From positions 1 through 27,498 of the forward strand of contig CALDLA010000005.1 in assembly GCA_937898415.1 (NCBI GenBank): 27,498 nucleotides of DNA, written 5' to 3'. Shown one piece after another: positions 1 through 8,800 of the stretch (position 1 is the first letter of the stretch; each line of letters opens with the position of its first letter). Below the pieces are notes generated by a model that saw only the letters and a program-made list of their open reading frames with translations, was not told where the DNA came from and searched no databases. The stretch comes from an uncultured Prevotellaceae bacterium. GTDB lineage: Bacteria > Bacteroidota > Bacteroidia > Bacteroidales > Bacteroidaceae. The translations under genes were made by a program, and so were the position numbers.

Positions 1-125
<125 letters not shown>

Positions 126-722
126 CTATTTGAATCCTACGAGTTTATGAGTCTGCAATGAGAGCCGCCACTGGGGGTGCTCCTTGATATAGTCGACACA
201 CCTGTTTATAATAATAGAGTTACGCTTGGCATCGCCCGTGTCGCAGGGCTGGAGGTATAAAAGAGGAGAGAGGAGAGAGGAGAGAGGAGAGAGAAATGTT
301 TCAGGGTCAGTGCTTTCATCAACCACTACCTTCAGCTCATCAGGTATCCTCTCTCCTCTTTCCTCTTTCCTCTCTCCTCTAAACAACTTCGGTGATACCG
401 TCAGCCAGTCCAGGTTCTGTGGTGCAGGACGTGTGCCGTTGCTTTCCATCGCCACCTCGAAACCGTGCTGGTGTAGCAGGTCCACGAAAGCCTCGTCTGC
501 CTGCAGCGTCGGCTCACCGCCGGTCAGCACTACGAAGCGGGCGGGATAGTCTTCGATGGCTGCCATAATCTCCTCGTCGGTCATCTCGCGGTAGGTGTCG
601 AACTCCGTGTCGCAGAACCCGCAACGCAGGTTACAGCCTGCGAAGCGGATGAACACAGCCGCCCGTCCCGTGTTGTGCCCCTCGCCCTGTATCGAGTAGA
701 ATATGTCGTTAATCCTTTTCAT
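126..722 (-). CDS. queE: 7-carboxy-7-deazaguanine synthase QueE
   Basis: Radical-SAM enzyme converting 6-carboxytetrahydropterin to 7-carboxy-7-deazaguanine in the queuosine/preQ0 pathway (cytosolic). The 198-residue protein opens with INDIFYSIQGEGHNTGR, typical of QueE. It carries the 4Fe-4S cysteine cluster C30-x3-C34-x2-C37 and the SAM-binding TGGEPT motif. The start ATG lies inside the 3' end of queD (14-nt overlap), indicating coupled translation after queD, which makes its substrate. Oddity: two in-frame low-complexity stretches, RGERKEERGER (about residues 114-125) and LSPLSSLLSPLL (about 144-153), are encoded by heptamer tandem arrays of the same purine-rich family in opposite orientation. 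They sit in the C-terminal half, away from the cluster, so the enzyme is probably functional. Confidence 0.93.
   Translation of the reverse strand: MKRINDIFYSIQGEGHNTGRAAVFIRFAGCNLRCGFCDTEFDTYREMTDEEIMAAIEDYPARFVVLTGGEPTLQADEAFVDLLHQHGFEVAMESNGTRPAPQNLDWLTVSPKLFRGERKEERGERIPDELKVVVDESTDPETFLSPLSSLLSPLLYLQPCDTGDAKRNSIIINRCVDYIKEHPQWRLSLQTHKLVGFK
265..292. repeat. Heptamer tandem array (GGAGAGA)x4 inside queE
   Basis: Four perfect 7-bp units GGAGAGA on the plus strand, encoding a Ser/Leu/Pro-rich stretch of QueE on the minus strand. It forms an inverted pair with the array at 347-381, so the queE mRNA could fold a long purine/pyrimidine hairpin there. Confidence 0.9.
347..381. repeat. Heptamer tandem array (TCCTCTY)x5 inside queE
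   Basis: Five 7-bp units (TCCTCTC, TCCTCTT, TCCTCTT, TCCTCTC, TCCTCTA), encoding an Arg/Glu-rich stretch of QueE. The unit is a rotation of the reverse complement of the 265-292 unit, so the two arrays are an inverted pair separated by 54 bp. Confidence 0.9.
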
Positions 723-1041
723 AGGTTGCTATGTTTCCCTCGCTCTCCTGCACCGTAGCCTTGTAGCAGTAAGGCACACGCTCCACGCACCAGCGGGCCA
801 GGTTCTCGGCCGTCGGGTTGAAGGGCAGCACCTCGTTCAGGATGCGGTGGTCCAGCGGTTCCTTGATGAGCCGCTTGATCTCGCTGAAGTCAATCACCAT
901 GCCGTTGCGGTCGAGCTTCTCCGAACGGCAGTAAATCATAATCATCCAGTTATGACCGTGTACCCTCGTACACTTGCTCTCGTAGTCCAGTTCCAGACTA
1001 TGACAAGCTGAAATCTCTATTTTCTTCTGAACGTAATACAT
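709..1041 (-). CDS. queD: 6-carboxy-5,6,7,8-tetrahydropterin synthase QueD
   Basis: Zinc enzyme of the 6-pyruvoyl-tetrahydropterin synthase family, converting dihydroneopterin triphosphate to 6-carboxytetrahydropterin, the substrate of QueE. Visible in the 110-residue protein: zinc ligands H14 and the HGH pair H28/H30, the likely catalytic C24 four residues before HGH, D64-H65 in LDHRILN, a PTAEN motif (76-80), and E99 near the C-terminus in the QESEG segment. The length is normal for compact bacterial QueD. Start ATG 1039-1041 lies 2 bp after the dnaG stop, and the 3' end overlaps queE by 14 nt, so dnaG-queD-queE is one transcription unit. I see no preQ1 riboswitch-like leader, and there is no room for one. 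Confidence 0.93.
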   Translation of the reverse strand: MYYVQKKIEISACHSLELDYESKCTRVHGHNWMIMIYCRSEKLDRNGMVIDFSEIKRLIKEPLDHRILNEVLPFNPTAENLARWCVERVPYCYKATVQESEGNIATYEKD

Positions 1042-1043
1042 AT

Positions 1044-2987
1044 TTATTTCATTACATCACTTCCTAATTTGCGGGCCAGTGTATCGCGCAACTGCTGAGT
1101 CTCGCGGAAATCCTTCATCAGTTGCATGATGCGCTCATTATTGCCCATGGCCTGGCGCATGGCCGACTGTATCTCCTTCAGTTGCTGGTTCATCAGCTCC
1201 AGGCGCAGGTCCATCACCAAGTGGATGACTTGCTGGCGCAATGCCCCTTCGCGCGGCGTTAACACAAACCTTCCGCCTAACGGATGCCGGTCGATGGCCA
1301 GTCGGGTGGCCAGTTGGCTTATGGCGATGTCAGGATGGTTCGTGAAGTAGGTCTCGGCCTTGAATCCCTGTTCGCCGCTGTGTGCTACGGCCTCGGCCAG
1401 TATCTGGTTATATAGCGGATTCGAGAATAGGATATGATCCTGCCCCAAGTCGTAGTCCACATACTGCGCCACGTTGAAGCTGATGACGTCACCTTCCTCC
1501 GTCTCAATGTTGTCGTAGATAATTTCCTCGCCGTGGCGCACAATCTCGCGGATGAGGAGGGGCTCGACTGCGCTTTCTCGAGGTGCGAGGTGCGTGGTAC
1601 GAGGTGCGGGATTCTGATCCTGCGTTTCCGCCTCCGAAGTATTCTCATTACTCGTATTATCTCCTTCCTCCTTTCTCGAGAGCCCCTGCCGGATGAAGTC
1701 ATTCATCGTCGTCAGCAGTGTCTGCTCCTTCAGTCCCAGGCGTGAGGCTAAGTCGCTGAGGTAGGTGGAGCGCAGGATGTTGTTGGGGATGAGTGAGATG
1801 CTCTTCACGATGCCGCTGATGGCCTCGCTGCGCTTCACGGGGTCGCTGACGCCCTCAACGGTCAACCGGGTCTTGAACGAGATGAAGTCCTGCTGGTTCT
1901 CCTCGATATACCGTTTCAGTTCCTCCGTCGAGTGCTTACGGGCGAAGGAGTCGGGGTCGTCGCCGTCGGGCAGCAGCAGCACCTTGATGTTCATACCCTC
2001 CTGCAGCAGCATGTCCGTACCGCGCATGGCGGCATGGATGCCGGCCTCGTCGCCGTCATATAATAAGGTGATGTTCTGCGTGAAGCGGCGCAGCAGTCTG
2101 ATTTGGTAGATGCTAAGTGCTGTTCCAGAGTTGGCCACCACGTTCTCGATGCCTGCCTGGTGCATGGCGATGACGTCGGTATAGCCCTCCACCATGAAGA
2201 CGCGGTCGTCCTTTACTATCTGTTTCTTAGCCTGATAGATGCCGTAGAGTTCGCGTTCCTTGTGGTAGATGTCCGAGTCGGGTGAGTTCACGTACTTCTG
2301 TGCCACACCCTTCGTCCGTGAGTCCAGCACACGTCCACCGAAGGCTACCACCTTGCCGCTAACGTTCAGCCACGGGAAAATGGCACGGCCGGAGTAGCGG
2401 TCATATAGCCCCCGCTCATTATCAACACATAATCCTGTCTTCACCAGAAACTCAGCCTTGTAACCCGCCTGCTGCGCCGCCATAGCCAGCGCGTCACGCC
2501 TCTTCGGCGCATAGCCTAATTGGAACTTCTCGATGATATCGTCGCGGATGCCGCGGCTGCGGAAGTACTGCTTGCCGATGGCAATGCCGTCGGGATCGTT
2601 CTTCAGCGTCTGGTGGAACCAGTCCTTGGCCCACTCGTTGACAATGAACATTGACTCGCGCTCGTTCTGCTCCTTCCGTTCCTCGTCCGTCAGTTCCTTC
2701 TCGACGATTTCAATGTTGTATTTCTTGGCCAGCCACCGCAGCGCCTCGGGATAGGTAATCTGCTCGTGCTCCATCAGGAAACCGGCGGGCGTTCCGCCCT
2801 TGCCGCAAACGAAGCAGTGGCAGATGTTCTTGGCCGGACTCACCATGAACGACGGGTTGCGGTCGTCGTGGAACGGGCACAGTCCCTTGTAGTTCACGCC
2901 GCTCTTGCGGAGCGTCACGAACTCTGACACGACATCGACAATCTGCGCCGCGTCGATAATCCTATCTACTGTCGCTCGGTCTATCAT
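1044..2987 (-). CDS. dnaG: DNA primase DnaG
   Basis: Synthesises RNA primers at the replication fork and interacts with the replicative helicase through its C-terminus. In order: CHC2 zinc finger (C37, H40, C58, C61), the RNA polymerase basic domain with an EKFQLGYAP segment (about 153-161), TOPRIM core with E267 in VEGYTDV and D311/D313 in LLYDGDEAG, then a flexible linker (about 438-475) and a helicase-binding C-terminal domain. 647 residues is the usual length. Part of the linker (residues about 461-470, PAPRTTHLAPRE region) is encoded by a heptamer tandem array, a tolerant position between domains. It is the first gene of the operon with queD and queE; a TACCTTTG promoter box sits 17 nt upstream of the ATG, divergent from mnmA. 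Confidence 0.97.
   Translation of the reverse strand: MIDRATVDRIIDAAQIVDVVSEFVTLRKSGVNYKGLCPFHDDRNPSFMVSPAKNICHCFVCGKGGTPAGFLMEHEQITYPEALRWLAKKYNIEIVEKELTDEERKEQNERESMFIVNEWAKDWFHQTLKNDPDGIAIGKQYFRSRGIRDDIIEKFQLGYAPKRRDALAMAAQQAGYKAEFLVKTGLCVDNERGLYDRYSGRAIFPWLNVSGKVVAFGGRVLDSRTKGVAQKYVNSPDSDIYHKERELYGIYQAKKQIVKDDRVFMVEGYTDVIAMHQAGIENVVANSGTALSIYQIRLLRRFTQNITLLYDGDEAGIHAAMRGTDMLLQEGMNIKVLLLPDGDDPDSFARKHSTEELKRYIEENQQDFISFKTRLTVEGVSDPVKRSEAISGIVKSISLIPNNILRSTYLSDLASRLGLKEQTLLTTMNDFIRQGLSRKEEGDNTSNENTSEAETQDQNPAPRTTHLAPRESAVEPLLIREIVRHGEEIIYDNIETEEGDVISFNVAQYVDYDLGQDHILFSNPLYNQILAEAVAHSGEQGFKAETYFTNHPDIAISQLATRLAIDRHPLGGRFVLTPREGALRQQVIHLVMDLRLELMNQQLKEIQSAMRQAMGNNERIMQLMKDFRETQQLRDTLARKLGSDVMK
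1579..1606. repeat. Heptamer tandem array (CGAGGTG)x4 inside dnaG
   Basis: Four 7-bp units CGAGGTG, CGAGGTG, CGTGGTA, CGAGGTG in the DnaG inter-domain linker, in frame. The 10-mer CTTTCTCGAG occurs at the left side (1573-1582) and again 98 bp away (1671-1680). Confidence 0.85.
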
Positions 2988-3004
2988 GATGGTCTATTTG
3001 TCGG

Positions 3005-3012
3005 CAAAGGTA
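3005..3012 (-). promoter_or_regulatory. dnaG promoter -7 box
   Basis: TACCTTTG on the minus strand fits the Bacteroidetes -7 consensus TAnnTTTG. It lies 17 nt upstream of the dnaG ATG, giving a very short leader. A -33 element is not obvious. Confidence 0.65.
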
Positions 3013-3075
3013 CAAAAAATAATTGATAATTGTAACTGTTCGGCAGTATTTTACGTTTTTTTCTCGCTTCATTCG

Positions 3076-3107
3076 CTTGCTTATTACGATGATTCTTCGT
3101 AACTTTG
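3076..3107 (+). promoter_or_regulatory. mnmA promoter (-33 and -7)
   Basis: CTTG at 3076-3079 and TAACTTTG at 3100-3107 are separated by 20 bp, the Bacteroidetes sigma-ABfr spacing. The -7 box ends 5 nt before the ATG, so transcription should begin at or next to the start codon and the mRNA is probably leaderless. This supports ATG 3113 rather than the upstream in-frame start at 3023. Confidence 0.7.
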
Positions 3108-3112
3108 CACCC

Positions 3113-4207
3113 ATGAACGTGAAAGAATTGGAAGACAAGCGCATCGCCGTACTGCTGTCGGGCGGTGTCGATTCATCGGTTGTGGTCTATGAACTGGTTC
3201 GTCAGGGGCTCCAGCCCGACTGTTTCTACATCAAGATTGGTCCCGAGGAACAGGAAGAGTGGGACTGCTCCAGCGAAGAGGATCTGGAGATGGCAACGGC
3301 TGTCGCTGCCAAGTATGGCTGTCTGTTGGAAGTCGTTGACTGTCACCGCGAATACTGGGATCAGGTGACGAAATACACGATGGATAAGGTTCGCGCAGGC
3401 CTGACCCCCAACCCTGATGTGATGTGCAACCGCCTTATCAAGTTCGGTGCTTTCCATGAGAAGCGCGGCCATGACTACGACCTCATCGCCACCGGCCATT
3501 ATGCGCAGACGGAAATTGTAAATTGTAAATCGTCAAATAGTAAATTAAAGTGGCTTTGCACCAGTCCCGACCCCGTGAAGGACCAGACGGACTTCCTTGC
3601 TCAGATTTACGACTGGCAGTTGGAGAAGGCACTCTTTCCTATTGGCCACTACATGAAGGACGAGGTGCGCCAGATAGCTGAGCGTGAGCACCTGGTGAGT
3701 GCCCGCCGTAAGGACTCGCAGGGCATCTGCTTCTTAGGTAAGATCAACTACAACGACTACATCCGCCGCTATCTGGGCGAGCAGCCCGGCGACGTCATCG
3801 AGCTGGAGACCGGGCGCCGCATCGGCGAGCATCGCGGACTGTGGTTCCACACCATAGGCCAGCGCAAGGGCATGGGCTTCAGCGGCGGACCGTGGTTCGT
3901 GGTCAAGAAGGACGTGGCGGCAAACATTCTCTACGTCAGTCACGGCTACGACCCCGAGACGGCCTACCGTCAGGAGTTCCCCATCCACGACTTCCACAGC
4001 ATCAACGGCTGTCTGCCCCCGGAGCGCATCACGCTGAAGATACGCCACACCCCCGAATACCTGCCTGCCTGTCTGGAACCGCAGGGAGACGGTCGCTACA
4101 TGGTTCGCGCCGATGCCCCCATCCACGGTGTCGCCCCTGGCCAGTTCTGCGTCATCTATGATGCCCAGCACCACCGCTGCTATGGCTCGGGCGAGATTAC
4201 GGTATGA
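3113..4207 (+). CDS. mnmA: tRNA-specific 2-thiouridylase MnmA
   Basis: Adds sulfur to U34 of tRNA-Lys/Glu/Gln through an adenylated intermediate. The 364-residue protein has the PP-loop SGGVDSS (16-22), the nucleophilic cysteine C105 in NPDVMCN, and the second catalytic cysteine C206 in GICFLG, plus the family-typical GQRKGMGFSGG and beta-barrel C-terminal domain. ATG 3113 is chosen because the promoter lies immediately upstream and family N-termini start a few residues before the PP-loop. Oddity: residues about 134-146 (EIVNCKSSNSKLKW region) are encoded by a heptamer-type array placed in a hairpin just after the GHYA motif, where homologues have a short variable turn. It is a single gene with its own promoter, divergent from dnaG. 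Confidence 0.96.
   Translation: MNVKELEDKRIAVLLSGGVDSSVVVYELVRQGLQPDCFYIKIGPEEQEEWDCSSEEDLEMATAVAAKYGCLLEVVDCHREYWDQVTKYTMDKVRAGLTPNPDVMCNRLIKFGAFHEKRGHDYDLIATGHYAQTEIVNCKSSNSKLKWLCTSPDPVKDQTDFLAQIYDWQLEKALFPIGHYMKDEVRQIAEREHLVSARRKDSQGICFLGKINYNDYIRRYLGEQPGDVIELETGRRIGEHRGLWFHTIGQRKGMGFSGGPWFVVKKDVAANILYVSHGYDPETAYRQEFPIHDFHSINGCLPPERITLKIRHTPEYLPACLEPQGDGRYMVRADAPIHGVAPGQFCVIYDAQHHRCYGSGEITV
3513..3548. repeat. Heptamer-type array inside mnmA
   Basis: Units AAATTGT, AAATTGT, AAATCGT, (C)AAATAGT, AAATTAA. The 20-mer AATCGTCAAATAGTAAATTA is also present, in the same coding frame (SSNSKL), in the GH31 gene at 6284-6318, and a close variant at 7142-7178. Confidence 0.85.
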
Positions 4208-4227
4208 CTCTTTTCCCCAAAAAAGTG

Positions 4228-4235
4228 TAACTTTG
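4228..4235 (+). promoter_or_regulatory. GH51 gene promoter -7 box
   Basis: TAACTTTG matches TAnnTTTG and is followed by GCACC as at mnmA. It lies 31 nt upstream of the ATG. I see no convincing -33 element; the expected position falls on the mnmA stop codon. No copy of the LacI-type operator found at 13144-13159 is visible here. Confidence 0.6.
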
Positions 4236-4266
4236 CACCGAAGTAACAATAAAAACCTAAAACAAC

Positions 4267-5859
4267 ATGAAGAAAACTATTCTTTTTACAGCCATCGCAT
4301 TGGCTTTTAGCACTACTGTTTCAGCAGCAGAAAACATCAAGGCAACGGTTCATGCCGACCAGGCAGGAGCCAAGATTAACCGTGAGATTTACGGACAGTT
4401 CTCCGAGCACCTGGGCACCTGCATCTATGGCGGACTCTGGGTGGGCGAGGACTCCAAGATTCCCAACATCAAGGGCTACCGCAAGGACGTGTTCGAGGCG
4501 CTGAAGGCGCTGAAAGTGCCCGTGCTGCGCTGGCCCGGCGGATGCTTTGCCGACGATTACCACTGGATGGACGGCATCGGTCCGAAGGACCAGCGTCCGT
4601 CACTGCGTAACAACAACTGGGGCGGCACCATCGAGGACAACTCGTTTGGCACGCATGAGTTCCTGAACCTCTGCGAGATGCTCGACTGCGAACCCTATAT
4701 CAGCGGCAATGTCGGCTCGGGCACGGTGAAGGAGATGGCCCAGTGGGTGGAGTACATGACCAGCGACGGCGACACTCCGATGGCCCGTCTGCGCAGGCAG
4801 AACGGCCGTGAAAAGGCCTGGCACGTAAAGTATTTTGGTATCGGCAACGAGGCCTGGGGCTGCGGTGGCAACATGACGCCGGAATACTACTCGGACGAGT
4901 TCCGTAAGTTCAACACCTACCTGCGCGACTACACGGGCAACAAGCTCTACCGCATCGGCAGTGGTGCCTCGGACTATGACTATAACTGGACGGAGGTGCT
5001 GATGGACAAGATTGGTAACCGCATGCAGGGGGTGTCCCTACATTATTATACCTGCTCAGGCTGGGAGGGTTCGAAAGGCTCGGCCACGAAGTTCGACAAC
5101 GACCAGTACTACTGGGCACTCGGCAAGTGCCTGGAGATAGAGGAAGTCATCAAGAAGCACAAGGCCATCATGGACGAAAAAGATCCGAAGAACGAGGTCG
5201 GCCTACTCGTCGATGAGTGGGGCACGTGGTGGGACGAGGAGCCAGGCACTATTGCCGGACACCTGTATCAGCAGAACGCCTTGCGCGACGCCTTCGTAGC
5301 TTCACTGTCGCTGAACGTGTTTCATAAATATACTGACCGCGTAAAGATGGCAAACATTGCCCAGATCGTGAACGTATTGCAGTCGATGATCCTGACCGAC
5401 CAGGAGGGTACTGGCCACATGGTGCTTACGCCGACCTATCACGTCTTCAAAATGTACACGCCGTTCCAGGAGGCCACCTACCTGCCCATTGACCTGCCCA
5501 CGGAGACCATCCAGGTGAGCAAAGCCTACTTCAAAGAGAAGGAGGGAGCCAAGGATGCTGGCTACCGTCCCTGCCCCATGCTCTCGGCATCAGCCGCCAA
5601 GACTACTGACGGCAGTCTCGTGCTGGCCATCACCAATGTGAGTCTCGACAAGGCACAGACCATCGACTTCAACCTCGACGGCTATCAGGCCAAGAGCGTC
5701 AGCGGCGAAATCCTCACTTCGAAGAAGGTGGATGATTTCAACGACTTCCAGCATCCTGAAGTGGTGGCACCCAAGCCCTTCAACGCCGCAAAACTGAAGA
5801 AGGGGATGCTCACCGTTGAGGTGCCCGCCAAGTCAATCATCGTACTGAATATCAAGTAA
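4267..5859 (+). CDS. Secreted GH51 alpha-L-arabinofuranosidase
   Basis: Removes arabinofuranosyl side chains from arabinan or arabinoxylan (retaining mechanism). The 530-residue protein begins with a clear signal peptide (MKKTILFTAIALAFSTTVSA, probable cleavage after SAA), followed by the GH51 (beta/alpha)8 barrel. The acid/base is E195 in GIGNEAWG and the nucleophile is E317 in LLVDEWGTWW; HWMDGIGP and RWPGGCF are family signatures. The C-terminal about 130 residues form the beta-sandwich characteristic of GH51. The start follows a -7 box with a short AT-rich leader. It converges on the GH31 gene, and both are exported, so they may act on the same hemicellulose; this is inference, since no SusC/D pair is present in the window. 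Confidence 0.95.
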   Translation: MKKTILFTAIALAFSTTVSAAENIKATVHADQAGAKINREIYGQFSEHLGTCIYGGLWVGEDSKIPNIKGYRKDVFEALKALKVPVLRWPGGCFADDYHWMDGIGPKDQRPSLRNNNWGGTIEDNSFGTHEFLNLCEMLDCEPYISGNVGSGTVKEMAQWVEYMTSDGDTPMARLRRQNGREKAWHVKYFGIGNEAWGCGGNMTPEYYSDEFRKFNTYLRDYTGNKLYRIGSGASDYDYNWTEVLMDKIGNRMQGVSLHYYTCSGWEGSKGSATKFDNDQYYWALGKCLEIEEVIKKHKAIMDEKDPKNEVGLLVDEWGTWWDEEPGTIAGHLYQQNALRDAFVASLSLNVFHKYTDRVKMANIAQIVNVLQSMILTDQEGTGHMVLTPTYHVFKMYTPFQEATYLPIDLPTETIQVSKAYFKEKEGAKDAGYRPCPMLSASAAKTTDGSLVLAITNVSLDKAQTIDFNLDGYQAKSVSGEILTSKKVDDFNDFQHPEVVAPKPFNAAKLKKGMLTVEVPAKSIIVLNIK

Positions 5860-5887
5860 TCAAAAACAGGGGACGGTTCCGCGATGA

Positions 5888-8800
5888 TCAGAGGGCGACG
5901 GTGACGGGCTTGCCGCTGTAGTCCACCATCTTGCCCTCGGGATTGTCGAGGTTCAGCGGCTTCGGGGCGTCGGGGGTGATGAGGACGACGTTGAAGCGGC
6001 GCTGTTTAAGCATGCCGGGGAATGAGCCTCGGCGCTGGCCGATGCGCAAGGTGCGCGAGGCGTCGTCGTAGGTGATGTCGATAGTGGCATACTGGCCGCG
6101 CTCGTAATTATAGTTGGTACCCTCGTCCTCGTAGAGCTGGAACTCACCGTCCTGCCCGGCATAGACGTAGAGGTTGATGAGGTCGGCGGGCTTCTCGTCG
6201 CTCCACTGCATGGCGGGGCCGAAGGGGATGATGGCGCCCTCGCGGACGAAGACGGGAATCCGCTCGTAAGGAGCATCAACGATTAATTTACTATTTGACG
6301 ATTGACGATTGACGATTTGCTCGCCAGTATAGAGGTCGTACCAGCCACACTGCTTGGGGAAGTAGACGGAGCGGTTGCGGGCCTTGTAGTAGCCTACGGG
6401 ACAGGCCATGAGGGCGGGGCCTAACATCCACTGGTTGCCGATATTTTCTACCTCGCGATCGCCGCCGAAGTCCATCACGAGGGCACGCATCAAAGTGTAG
6501 TCACGGAAGTGGGCCCAACCGGCTAAGGAGTAGAGGTAGGGCATGAGGTGATAGCGCAGGCGGTCGTAATAGACGAACGACTTGTAGGCGGGATGATCCT
6601 CGGGGGCGATGTTCCAAATCTCGCGCAGCGGCCACTGGCCGTGACTGCGGAAGAGGGGGATGAAGGCGCCGAACTGGTTCCAGCGCGTCTGCAGCTCACG
6701 CCATTCGCGCAGGTCCTCGTTCTCCTGCTTGGTCTGGTCGTAGAGGCGCTGGGCCTGCTCATAGCGCTTCTCGACGCAGAAGCCGCCCTGATCCATGCCC
6801 CAGAAGGGAATGCCCGACATCGAGTAGTTGAGTCCGGCGGTCATCTGAGCCCGCATATCCTCCCAACGGGTACCGATGTCGCCGCTCCACGTAGCCGTCG
6901 AGTAGCGCTGTTCGCCGGCAAAGCCGCTACGGGTGAGCAGGAAGACGCGAGGTTCGTCCTTCTTGCCCTTCCACACACCACGCTGACCATTGTAGATGGC
7001 ATCTGCATTGACCGTCGAGTAGGCGTTGAAATATTCGGTAGAGGTGCCGAGGGCGGTGGGGCCGCAGAGGGCCTTGCGATACCACATCGGCGTACAGTCG
7101 CGGACATTGGGCTCCGAGGCGTCCATCCACCAGGCATCGATTAGTTTACTATTTGACAATTTGCCATTTGACAATTTGGCCAGGCCGGTATAGAGCTTAT
7201 CGTCCATCTGGCGCCAGAACGTCTTGCGGGCCTCGGGGTCGTAGGCATCGTAGAAACCGTTCTTGTAGCCAGGGCCTACCCAGTCGTGGATGTCGTCGGT
7301 GGGCGACTGGTTGTACATCCAGCCTTTAGCGTCGAGCTCCTTGTAGTGGTCGGTGTTGACGTAGAATTTCGGCCAGACGCTGATCATGAAGCGACCGTGC
7401 ATCTGGTGGACATCGTCGAGCATCTGCTGCGGATTGGGATAGCGCGAAGCCTCGAACTCATGGCTGCCCCACTGGTCCTCAGGCCAGTAGTTCCAGTCCT
7501 GCACAATGTTGTCGATGGGTATCTGCCGACGGCGGAACTCGCCTAAGGTCGATACTATCTCGTCCTGCGTCTTATAGCGCTCACGGCTCTGCCAGAAGCC
7601 GAGCGCCCACTTCGGGTAGAGCGAGGCACGGCCTGTCAACGTACGGTAGCCCGAGATGACCTGATCGAGGTTCTCGCCGGCAATGAAGTAGTAGTCCATG
7701 TCCTTCGCCATCTCGCACCAGATGGACAGTGCATTGCGGTCATGGTAAGTGCGGGGTTCTGCCACACGCAGGCCACAGTACGACTCGCCGCCGTCAGGTT
7801 GCCACTCTATGCGCAGGTGTGCACGTTTGCCTGGCCGCAGGGACACATTAAACTTATATGCATTGGGGTTCCACGCCGTGCGCCAGCGCTCAGCCACCAC
7901 TTCCTTGCCATCAATGTAAACCTTGATATAACCTGCATAATAGAGAATGAACTGGTAAGGGGTTGGAGCCCACTCCACATCATCAGATTTCACTCCAGTG
8001 GGAGGAGTAAAGGGCTTGGCTTCAGGCTCTATGTAACCTTCGTACACGACGTTGGCGCCAGCCAGGTTGAAGCCCTGCGGCAGGTTCTTGATGCCGCCGT
8101 TGTCCGTACGGTTGGCAATCTCCGACTTCGCGGGTGTACCATATTCATAATAGATGGAGTCCTCGTCGCGCACCAGCTTCTTGCCATGGGCATCGACGTA
8201 GGTGCCCGTCAGGTGGCCGGGCCGACCCTGCTTGTCGTAGAGTTTGAAGGCACGGTTCAGCTGCAGGTAGTCGTGGGGATTGCCGAAGCGGCAATAGGAG
8301 TAGGCGTCCCACAGGATGCCGTAGCCCTTGGTGGAGAGCACAAAGGGTATCGACACTTTCGTGTTATACTGAAAAAGGTCCTCGTTCTTTCCCTTCATAT
8401 TGAACTCCTCCGACTGATGCTGGCCCAGGCCGTAGAAGGCCTCGTCGGAGGACGACTTGAACTTCATCTGCCACGTCAGGCCGTGACGTTGTTCCTCCGT
8501 AGGCTGCACACCGCCCTTGACGCCTAACTCGCGCTCAGGCACGGTAAAGTCCCAGAACTGCTTGCCCGGCTCCCCGCCGGCGTTTGCCTCCTCCAAAAGG
8601 CGCTTGCCGTCGCCGTCGCTGAAACGTATCTGACCGTCGTTCAGGTACACCTTTGCCCGCACGTTCTTTGCCTTGACGAAGACACATGCCGCGTCAATGA
8701 TATGTTCCGATTGCGAGGCCTCCCGCTGCTCCACTTTCACTTCGCCCTTGAACGGCGACTGCGGCACAATCATGAGGCTTGCAGGCTTCACCGGCAGTTC

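Noticed and set aside
226..549. 107-codon plus-strand open frame opposite queE
   Set aside because: Antisense shadow; the apparent Arg/Glu and Ser/Pro repeats come from the heptamer arrays.
3023..3112. Upstream in-frame start for mnmA
   Set aside because: It would translate the promoter, and the added residues are not part of the MnmA family.
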